From Rhizobium sp. EC-SD404 (GTDB lineage: Bacteria; Pseudomonadota; Alphaproteobacteria; Rhizobiales; Rhizobiaceae): a stretch of DNA of 64,000 nucleotides. The position numbers were made by a program, and so were the translations under genes. Of this stretch, positions 57,813-64,000 are shown piece by piece (positions within the stretch are counted from its first letter, which is position 1; every line of letters begins with the position of its first letter). Under the pieces are notes generated by a model. The model did no database searches and was not told the DNA's origin. It worked only from the letters and a program-made list of their open reading frames with translations. The stretch lies in the NCBI RefSeq assembly GCF_902498825.1, contig NZ_LR701459.1:3023890-3087889 (forward strand), read 5' to 3'.

Positions 57813-59129
57813 ATGGATTGGGCGCTGACGCTCTCATTGATGCTCGGCGCATTGATCCTGCTGCTCGCAACAGGTCTGCCGGTCGCGTTCGCTTTCATCG
57901 CCGTGAACGTCGTCGGCGCCTATTTCATCTTGGGAGGCGAGAGCGGCCTTATCCAGATGGCGCGAAACGCATTTCAATCGGTTGCGAACTATTCCCTCGC
58001 ACCCATCCCGTTGTTCATCCTGATGGGCGAAATCCTGTTCCAATCGCGCGTCGCGCACCGCGCGATCGATGCGGTGGAGCGGCTGGTCACGCGCATTCCG
58101 GGCCGTCTCGCGGTTGTGACCGTCTTCGGCGGCACGATTTTCGCCGCGCTCTCCGGCTCGACCATCGCCAATACCGCCATGCTTGGCTCTACGCTGATGC
58201 CGAGCATGCTGAAGAAGGGCTATCATCCGACGCTGGCAATGGGCCCGATCATGGCATCCGGCGCCATCGCAATGCTGATACCGCCCTCTGCCCTCGCCGT
58301 ACTGCTCGGCAGCCTCGCCGGCATTTCGATATCGCAAATCCTCGTTGCCGGGATCATACCGGCGCTGATCCTGTCGGCGGCGTTCGTGCTGATGATCGTC
58401 ATCGCCGCGTCGATGCGGCCCGACCTGGCGCCGTCCGAAGACCTGCCGCAAATGACGATGTGGGAACGCTGGCGGCCGTTCTTCGTCTATGTCGTTCCGC
58501 TGTCGGGCATATTCGCAACCGTGATCGGCAGTCTCATAATCGGCATCGCGTCTCCTACCGATGCGGCCGCGCTCGGATGTCTTGCCGCGGTGATCGCCAG
58601 CCTCGCCTATCGGTCGTTGACCTGGGCCAACCTGGTCGAAGCGGTGATGGAGACTGTCAAGCTCACGGTGATGATCATGTTCATCATCGCCGCCAGCCAG
58701 ACCTTCAGCCAGATCCTGTCATTCAGCGGCGCGACCAGCGGCCTCATCGGCCTGATCAATGGATGGGAACTGACATCACTTCAGGTCCTGATCGGAATGA
58801 TCCTGCTGCTTCTGTTCCTAGGCTGCTTCATCGATCAGGTGAGCATGCTGATGATCACGATCCCGATCTTCATCCCGCTTGCAAACTCGGTCGGGATCGA
58901 TCTGCTCGTGCTGGGCGTCATTTATCTCCTGACAATGGAGATCGCGCTTTTGACGCCACCGTTCGGCCTGCTGCTCTTCGTAATGCAGGGCGTCGTCCCG
59001 TCAACGATCACGATGCGCCACATCTACGCTGCAGTCGCACCGTTCGTGGCGATCAAGCTTGTGGTGCTGGCGCTGATTGTCGCCATGCCGCAACTCGGCA
59101 CGTGGCTGCCGGGCCTTTTAGCGCGCTAG
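57813..59129 (+). CDS. TRAP transporter large membrane subunit DctM
   Basis: The 438-residue protein is the transport channel, with about 12 hydrophobic segments. Typical DctM motifs include FTVFGGTIFAALSGSTIANTAMLGSTLMPSM-like helix-loop (GSTIANTAMLGSTL), PTDAAALGCLAAV, and FIDQVSMLMITIPIFIPLA. Its stop is followed within 1 bp by the stop of a small minus-strand frame. Confidence 0.93.
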   Translation: MDWALTLSLMLGALILLLATGLPVAFAFIAVNVVGAYFILGGESGLIQMARNAFQSVANYSLAPIPLFILMGEILFQSRVAHRAIDAVERLVTRIPGRLAVVTVFGGTIFAALSGSTIANTAMLGSTLMPSMLKKGYHPTLAMGPIMASGAIAMLIPPSALAVLLGSLAGISISQILVAGIIPALILSAAFVLMIVIAASMRPDLAPSEDLPQMTMWERWRPFFVYVVPLSGIFATVIGSLIIGIASPTDAAALGCLAAVIASLAYRSLTWANLVEAVMETVKLTVMIMFIIAASQTFSQILSFSGATSGLIGLINGWELTSLQVLIGMILLLLFLGCFIDQVSMLMITIPIFIPLANSVGIDLLVLGVIYLLTMEIALLTPPFGLLLFVMQGVVPSTITMRHIYAAVAPFVAIKLVVLALIVAMPQLGTWLPGLLAR

Positions 59130-59130
59130 C

Positions 59131-59319
59131 CTACCAGCGATCGAGCCTGCGATCCCACAATTGGTCGGGACGCTGCACGTCCGGATCGGGCATTGGGATG
59201 TCTGAAGAGGCGGCCTGGGACGGCACGATCAGATCGCCGTCGCCGATCAGGACGCGCGGCTCCAGCGAAGCATTGTCCGGGTTTACCTGGGACTCTGGAT
59301 GAAGACTTGGACTGGTCAT
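59131..59319 (-). CDS. Small hypothetical protein, 62 residues
   Basis: The frame codes for a hydrophilic, proline- and aspartate-rich protein (LEPRVLIGDGDLIVPSQAAS, ending PDQLWDRRLDRW). GAGGTG 8 bases before the ATG is a good ribosome site. No domain is recognised and no membrane segment or signal peptide is present. It lies downstream of the PaoABC-like operon beyond a hairpin. The call rests mainly on the ribosome site and on the tight convergence with dctM. Confidence 0.4.
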   Translation of the reverse strand: MTSPSLHPESQVNPDNASLEPRVLIGDGDLIVPSQAASSDIPMPDPDVQRPDQLWDRRLDRW

Positions 59320-59376
59320 TTCGCTAGCACCTCAATTGCGCGGTGTTCGGCAAAATAACACGGTGTCTGGGCGATT

Positions 59377-59408
59377 GTTCCGCCCCGCCGAAACCGGCGG
59401 CGCGGAAC
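59377..59408. terminator. Hairpin after the PaoABC-like operon
   Basis: GTTCCGCCCCGCCG, loop AAAC, CGGCGGCGCGGAAC: 14 bp arms with one mismatch, 14 bp past the end of the large subunit gene. There is no T run, so it may be an mRNA 3' stabiliser or a weak terminator. Confidence 0.5.
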
Positions 59409-59421
59409 AAATTCGTTTGGC

Positions 59422-61659
59422 CTAGAGGGCCGGAAGATGGTCGAGCAGATCTTCCAGGTGGATCGGGAATTTCCGTGCCCGATACCCCGTCGCCGCATAA
59501 ACGGCGTTGGCGATCGCCGGTCCCGTGCCGCAGATGCCGAGCTCGCCGATGCCCTTGCTGCCCAGAGGGTTTGAGGCCTGGTCGAACGTATCCAGCATCT
59601 TCACCTCCAGCCGCGGCACATCTCGATTGACGGCGATGTGGTACTCGGCAAGGTCCCGGTTCATGAACGACCCGAACCGCATGTCCATCAGGCTTTCTTC
59701 CATCAGCGCAGCGCCGAGCCCGAAGATCATGCCGCCCATCAACTGCGAGCGCGCGGTCTTCTCATTGAGAATACGGCCCGCATCGAAGACGCCGGAAAGA
59801 CGCCGAACCCGGATTTCGCCGGTGTCGGCATGGACGGAAACCTCTGCGAACACACCGCCATAGGAATACTGGGCGAGTTCCTTGTGCGCCTTGCCGGGCT
59901 CGACCTGCCCCTTGCCCTTGAAGCTGTCGCCGCCGATGGCGTCGAGGATCGCGCCAAGTGACAAGCTGCGTCCGGCAACGATGGCATTGCCGTTCTCGAT
60001 CCGCAGATCGCCGGAATTGACGCCTGCCCAATCGCTGTCCACCCGTGCGGCACGCTCGATGATCGTATCGCGGATCGACGCACATGCCTTGGAGACCGCC
60101 GTACCCGTGCTGCCGGCGCCAAACGAGCCACCCGACCCGCACGTCTTCGGATAGTTGGTATCGCCCAACCGCACCGCCACCGCATCCGGATCGAGACCAA
60201 GCGTTTCGGCCGCGATCTGCGTCAGGATGGTGTAGGTGCCGGTGCCAATATCCGTCATGTCGAGCTCGACGGTAAGACGCCCGTCCCGATCGAGTTCCGC
60301 TGCGGCTTCTGCCGGCTGCATCATGTTCGGCCGGATCGCCGCGGCAAGTCCACGGCCGATCAGAAGCGGTCCTTCGCGCACTGCACCAGGCGTTACGGGA
60401 CCTTTTGTCCAGCCGAAAAGCTCCGCACCCTCGCGCAGGCACCGCGCAAGCGTGCGGGTGGAAAACTCCTTGCCGGATGCAGGCTCCTGTTCGGGCTCGT
60501 TCTTGAGGCGAAACTCGAGCGGGTCTATGCTGCACTGGACAGCCAGTTCATCGATGGCGGTCTCGTAGGTCAACGTACCGATCGCCTCCCCGGGAGCCCG
60601 CATCGAATCCACATGAGGGATGTCCGCCGCAACCACGCGATGGCGGATCTTCATCGCTTCGACAGCGTAGCTGCCCATCGTGGGTGAAGCGGCCGCCTCG
60701 GCAAACGGATAATCCCGCGACATTGCGCCGAGCGTCTCATGGGCAACGCCCAGTAGCTTGCCATCCGCAGATGCACCAAGGCGGACGCGCTGGCGATGGT
60801 TGGTGCGATGCGGGCCGTTAGAGAAGACATGACGGCGGGTCTGCGCAATCCGCACGGGCCGCTGAAGCTTGCGCGCCGCTAGTGCAGCCAGCACGCCCTC
60901 GCTGTGCACGCCGAGCTTGGAGCCGAAGCCGCCGCCGACGAATGGCGCGATGATGCGCACATTGGCCGGATCAATCTTCAGTGTGTTGGCGAACGCCTTG
61001 CGCGCCGAAGACAGGATCTGCACTGCGATGTGAACGGTGAGCTTGTCGCCATCCCACTCGGCAACGGTCGCATGAGGTTCCATCGCCGCCGCATGCTGAG
61101 CGGCCGTGTGGAAGGTGGCGTCGAGCGTTTCGGCGCTATCGGCCAATGCCGCATCGAAATCGCCTTTGTCGATATCCGCTTCCTCGGCGCCATCGAGGCT
61201 GTCAGGTGCAAAGGCGTCGTCCTCATGCTCGAACGCATCGAAGACGCCATCCTCGGCCGCGTAAGTGACCTTGATCAACCCTGCCGCATGACGCGCCTGT
61301 TCGAGCGTGTCGGCGACGATGAACGCGACAGGTGCGCCGAAATAGCGGACCTCGTCATTTTCAAGAACCGCATGCGACATGCCAAACCGGCCGGCATCGT
61401 CGTTGTCGCCGAAGGGAGCCTGCTCCGGTGCGTTCTGGTGGGTCATCACCAAATGCACACCGTGGGATGCCTCCGCCGCGGCGGTCTCGATCTGCGAGAC
61501 CTTGCCGCTGCCGACCGTCGCCTCGACGATGAAGCCGATCGCTGCCTGCTGATCGCCGCGATAATCGGCGGCATAGGTGGCCGCTCCGGTTACTTTTGCT
61601 GGGCCGTCCACGCGATCGAGCGGCTTTCCGATCCATTTGTTCGTCGGTTGATCGTTCAT
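59422..61659 (-). CDS. Molybdopterin-binding subunit of aldehyde oxidoreductase, PaoC-like
   Basis: This 745-residue large subunit of a xanthine oxidase-family hydroxylase holds the molybdenum cofactor and the substrate site. The N-terminal ALD_Xan_dh_C domain starts GKPLDRVDGPAKVTGAATYAAD; later come IIAPFVGGGFGSKLGVH, RAPGEAIG, CGSGGSFGAGSTGTAVSKAC, and the active-site Glu706 in SKGIGELGICGTGPA. Closest in layout to PaoC, which oxidises aromatic and other aldehydes. It overlaps the FAD subunit by 4 bp (ATGA). No Moco-inserting chaperone gene (paoD/xdhC) follows, so that would be encoded elsewhere. Confidence 0.93.
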   Translation of the reverse strand: MNDQPTNKWIGKPLDRVDGPAKVTGAATYAADYRGDQQAAIGFIVEATVGSGKVSQIETAAAEASHGVHLVMTHQNAPEQAPFGDNDDAGRFGMSHAVLENDEVRYFGAPVAFIVADTLEQARHAAGLIKVTYAAEDGVFDAFEHEDDAFAPDSLDGAEEADIDKGDFDAALADSAETLDATFHTAAQHAAAMEPHATVAEWDGDKLTVHIAVQILSSARKAFANTLKIDPANVRIIAPFVGGGFGSKLGVHSEGVLAALAARKLQRPVRIAQTRRHVFSNGPHRTNHRQRVRLGASADGKLLGVAHETLGAMSRDYPFAEAAASPTMGSYAVEAMKIRHRVVAADIPHVDSMRAPGEAIGTLTYETAIDELAVQCSIDPLEFRLKNEPEQEPASGKEFSTRTLARCLREGAELFGWTKGPVTPGAVREGPLLIGRGLAAAIRPNMMQPAEAAAELDRDGRLTVELDMTDIGTGTYTILTQIAAETLGLDPDAVAVRLGDTNYPKTCGSGGSFGAGSTGTAVSKACASIRDTIIERAARVDSDWAGVNSGDLRIENGNAIVAGRSLSLGAILDAIGGDSFKGKGQVEPGKAHKELAQYSYGGVFAEVSVHADTGEIRVRRLSGVFDAGRILNEKTARSQLMGGMIFGLGAALMEESLMDMRFGSFMNRDLAEYHIAVNRDVPRLEVKMLDTFDQASNPLGSKGIGELGICGTGPAIANAVYAATGYRARKFPIHLEDLLDHLPAL

Positions 61660-62645
61660 GCCGAGTGCTCCTTGGCCGAATGCTCGCTGGAAAGATCCGT
61701 GAGGTCGCGCAGTGTTGCAACGATGAGGCGACGCACGAGCGGGATCTTGAAATCGTTGTCGCCGCGACCGACGGCATCCTGAAGTTCGGCGTCTGCAGCC
61801 TGTGCGAAGATGCTGGCATCGACCGCAGCACCTTCCAGCACGCGTTCAGCCTTCTTGGCACGCCACGGCTTGTGCGCGACGCCGCCGAGCGCGATGCGGA
61901 CGTTCTTGAGGACACCGTTCTCGACGTCGAGAGCGACGGCGACCGAGACGACGGCGAAAGCGTAGGACGCGCGGTCCCGCACCTTGCGATAGAGCTGGCG
62001 GGCGGGTGGGTTCGCGGGCAACCGCACTTCCACGATCAGTTCACCGTCATCCAGCACATGGTCGCGTTCGGGCGTGTCGCCCGGAAGCCGCAGCAGATCA
62101 CTCACAGGTATCGTCCGGCCCTCGCCATCTGCCGTCTTTGTGCGAACTTCGGCATCGAGCGCCGCCATGGCGACAGCCATGTCCGAGGGATGCACGGCAA
62201 TGCAATGCTCGCTTGCGCCGAGGATCGCATGAAAGCGGTTGTGGCCTTCGAGCGCATCGCAGCCGCTGCCGGGCTCGCGCTTGTTGCAGGCACGCGCGGT
62301 GTCGTAGAAATAGTGACAGCGTGTCCGCTGGAGGAAGTTTCCACCGGTCGTCGCCTTGTTGCGCAGCTGCTGCGTTGCGCCCGACAGGAGCGCGGTCGAC
62401 AGCAGCGGGTAGCGCTCGCGGATCAACGGGTCGGCCGAAAGAGCCGCATTGGTAACGCTCGCGCCGACGACGACCGCGCCATCGGTTTCGCTGATGTCAC
62501 CGGGCAGGCGCGAAACGTCGACGAGATGCTCGGGCCGCTCGATTTCCAGTTTCATGAGATCGATGAGGTTGGTGCCACCACCGAGGTAGCGGGCACCCGC
62601 CGATGCTGCAGCCTTGTCGGCACGCTCGAAAGTAAACGGGGTCAT
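61656..62645 (-). CDS. FAD subunit with extra iron-sulfur site, PaoB-like
   Basis: The 329-residue protein (ATG at 62645) is the FAD-binding subunit, with the loop YLGGGTNLIDLMKLEIERP and ATTGGNFLQRTRC. Cys110, Cys120, Cys129 and Cys148 (in TRCHYFYDTARACNKREPGSGCDALEG and GASEHCIAVHPSDMA) match the insert that binds an extra [4Fe-4S] cluster in E. coli PaoB and hydroxybenzoyl-CoA reductases. This sets it apart from ordinary xanthine dehydrogenase FAD subunits. Both ends overlap neighbours by 4 bp. Confidence 0.93.
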   Translation of the reverse strand: MTPFTFERADKAAASAGARYLGGGTNLIDLMKLEIERPEHLVDVSRLPGDISETDGAVVVGASVTNAALSADPLIRERYPLLSTALLSGATQQLRNKATTGGNFLQRTRCHYFYDTARACNKREPGSGCDALEGHNRFHAILGASEHCIAVHPSDMAVAMAALDAEVRTKTADGEGRTIPVSDLLRLPGDTPERDHVLDDGELIVEVRLPANPPARQLYRKVRDRASYAFAVVSVAVALDVENGVLKNVRIALGGVAHKPWRAKKAERVLEGAAVDASIFAQAADAELQDAVGRGDNDFKIPLVRRLIVATLRDLTDLSSEHSAKEHSA

Positions 62646-63154
62646 CGGGCCACCTCCCCGCCTTGCGCAGCGGCTTCGACGATGGCGTCCACGATGTTGT
62701 TGTAGGCGCCGCAGCGGCAGAGATTGCCGCTCATGCGCTCGCGGATTTCCTCTTCGCTGAGAACGATCTTGCCATTGCTGACGACGCTCGGCTCGCCTGC
62801 CTCGACCTCTTTCAGGAGTGCCGTCGCCGAACAGAGCTGGCCGGGCGTGCAGTAGCCGCATTGGAAAGCATCATGGGTGATGAAGGCCCGCTGCAGCGGC
62901 GAAAGCGCCTCGTCGTCTGCTAGCCCCTCCACCGTCACGACGTCGTCGCCTTCATGGCTGGCCACGAGGGACAGGCAGGAATTGATGCGCCGGCCATTGA
63001 CGATGACGGTGCAAGCGCCGCACTGGCCCTGGTCGCAGCCCTTCTTTGTTCCGGTCAGGTTGAGGTTCTCGCGGAGCGCATCGAGAAGCGTGGTGCGGAT
63101 GTCCGCATCCACGGTCTCGGGGCGCCCATTGATCGTGAGCTGGGTCGAGTGCAT
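62642..63154 (-). CDS. [2Fe-2S] subunit of aldehyde oxidoreductase, PaoA-like without Tat signal
   Basis: The 170-residue electron-transfer subunit has a plant-ferredoxin-type cluster (Cys40, 45, 48, 60 in GCDQGQCGACTV and INSCLSL) and an all-helical domain with the second cluster (Cys99, 102, 146, 148 in CGYCTPGQ and LCRCGAY). The ATG at 63154 has AAGGA 5 bases upstream. E. coli PaoA has an N-terminal Tat signal, and none is present here, so this complex should stay in the cytoplasm. It heads the three-gene operon. Confidence 0.94.
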   Translation of the reverse strand: MHSTQLTINGRPETVDADIRTTLLDALRENLNLTGTKKGCDQGQCGACTVIVNGRRINSCLSLVASHEGDDVVTVEGLADDEALSPLQRAFITHDAFQCGYCTPGQLCSATALLKEVEAGEPSVVSNGKIVLSEEEIRERMSGNLCRCGAYNNIVDAIVEAAAQGGEVAR

Positions 63155-63364
63155 GGGAGTCCTTGTCGATTGAGGCTCGTATCCGCGCGAAGGGCGGACC
63201 TGAGACCTAAACCGAGGACCATCGCCGAGGTTCCAGCGACCAAGCCAATGTGCGACGCAATGACCGCGCCTCGGCAACGATGGTCATCGCTTTCGCAATG
63301 CGCCCGGCGAGGAGGAGCGCTAGGATGGCGATGGCGGCTGGTCCGCCCTTGGAACAGCCCCGTC

Positions 63365-64000
63365 ATGGACATGCTCATCGCCCGCCTTGGTCTGTCGCTC
63401 GCCATCGGCCTTCTGGTCGGGCTCGAGCGAGGGTGGCGCGAACGCAGCGAACCCGATGGCAGCCGAACGGCCGGCATCCGCACATTCGGCGTCGTCGGGC
63501 TGCTTGGCGGTATCCTTGCGGCACTGTCCGATGCTTTTGGGGGTCCAGCGATCTTCATCGCAGGCTTCCTCGCCTTTGCCGCAACGTTCGGCTGGTTCAA
63601 GTTCGCCGAAGCCAGGCATGACGGCAATTTCAGTGTAACGAGCACCGTTGCCGCGCTGTGTGTCTTCGCGCTGGGAGGCCTCGCGGTCGAAGGCGACTAC
63701 CGGGCAGCCGCCGCCGGTGGGGCCGCTCTCGCTGCGGTTCTCGCCAGCCGCGACGCGCTGCACGGAATGCTTCGCCAACTATCCTGGGTGGAACTGCGCT
63801 CGGCCATCGTGCTCGCCGTCATGACGGTCATCATTCTTCCCCTGCTTCCGAACCGGACCCTGGACCCGTGGGGCGGCTTCAACCCCTGGCAGATCTGGTT
63901 CTTCACCGTGCTGACGGCGTCGATCTCCTTTGCCGGATACATCGCGACGCGCCTTCTCGGATCCGCCCGCGGATTGCTCGTCAGCGGTCTCGCCGGCGCG
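63365..64000 (+). CDS. DUF4010/MgtC-type membrane protein (partial, 3' end off window)
   Basis: The frame runs 212 codons to the window edge without a stop. The N-terminus (MDMLIARLGLSLAIGLLVGLERGWRE) with the ERGWR motif and AGIRTFGVVGLLGG is typical of the MgtC/SapB-DUF4010 family; further hydrophobic segments follow (IFIAGFLAFAATFGWF, SAIVLAVMTVIILPLLP, FTVLTASISFAGYIATRLL). Family members of this long form are about 400 residues with ten or so membrane segments. Function uncertain. It is divergent from the PaoABC-like operon, with 210 bp between. Confidence 0.87.
   Translation, partial: MDMLIARLGLSLAIGLLVGLERGWRERSEPDGSRTAGIRTFGVVGLLGGILAALSDAFGGPAIFIAGFLAFAATFGWFKFAEARHDGNFSVTSTVAALCVFALGGLAVEGDYRAAAAGGAALAAVLASRDALHGMLRQLSWVELRSAIVLAVMTVIILPLLPNRTLDPWGGFNPWQIWFFTVLTASISFAGYIATRLLGSARGLLVSGLAGA

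Noticed and set aside
57818..59302. 494-codon plus-strand frame beside dctM
   Set aside because: It is the +2 shadow of dctM: Arg/His/Asp-rich, no motif, no ribosome site.

Overview
The window looks like chromosomal DNA of an alphaproteobacterium of the order Hyphomicrobiales (Rhizobiales), most likely Rhizobiaceae or a close relative. This rests on GC-rich coding sequence, the rhizobial layout of the division and cell-wall cluster, betICBA next to choXWV, btaAB betaine-lipid genes, a fused ArsR-methyltransferase regulator before metF, and promoter motifs typical of this group. No mobile element, tRNA, rRNA operon or CRISPR array was seen. Genes are densely packed, often with 1-4 bp start/stop overlaps.

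Region 1 (1-10.4 kb, minus strand) is the dcw cluster mraZ-rsmH-ftsL-ftsI-murE-murF-mraY-murD-ftsW, with ftsW cut by the window edge. It starts from a promoter overlain by four 10-bp-phased TGGG elements, the probable MraZ operator. Region 2 (10.5-13.9 kb, minus) holds rnpB (RNase P RNA), a lytic transglycosylase, an AmpD-like amidase, a TerB-DnaJ protein, and a 59-residue lipoprotein behind a match to the general-stress (EcfG) promoter. Region 3 (14-26.7 kb) carries a fused hydantoinase/5-oxoprolinase, an SH3-like protein, a GGDEF-EAL protein, btaA-btaB for phosphorus-free betaine lipid, a GH25 lysozyme lipoprotein, an MltB-type transglycosylase, an endonuclease-fold protein, an ornithine/lysine decarboxylase and a 25-residue membrane peptide.

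Region 4 (26.8-37.2 kb) has metF with its ArsR-methyltransferase regulator and a perfect 20-bp palindromic operator, then MOSC, SDR, ettA, GST, alpha/beta hydrolase, a ThDP enzyme, a methyltransferase, a DUF442 phosphatase-like protein and an RbsD/FucU mutarotase. Region 5 (37.2-45.6 kb) is a complete choline-sulfate/choline to glycine betaine system: betI-betC-betB-betA on one strand and choX-choW-choV on the other, with a BetI box between them. Region 6 (45.6-48.1 kb) is DUF1045-phnM-phnN, accessory genes of C-P lyase phosphonate metabolism behind a Pho box; the C-P lyase core genes are not in the window. Region 7 (48.2-53.6 kb) is a YehZYXW/OsmU-type osmoprotectant ABC importer followed by selO.

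Region 8 (54-64 kb) has a small protein, a MoaD/ThiS-like protein paired with a beta-propeller protein opposite a MarR regulator, a TRAP transporter (dctPQM), a PaoABC-like molybdenum hydroxylase, and the start of a DUF4010/MgtC-type membrane protein.

Two themes link the genes. One is envelope building and remodelling (dcw, five peptidoglycan hydrolases, betaine lipids). The other is osmoprotectant and phosphorus economy (bet/cho, Yeh-type uptake, phn accessory genes, btaAB). The best candidate for an under-described unit is MarR / MoaD-like / beta-propeller at 54.4-56.2 kb. DUF1045, with its two HxT motifs, is a good candidate for the missing PhnP step.
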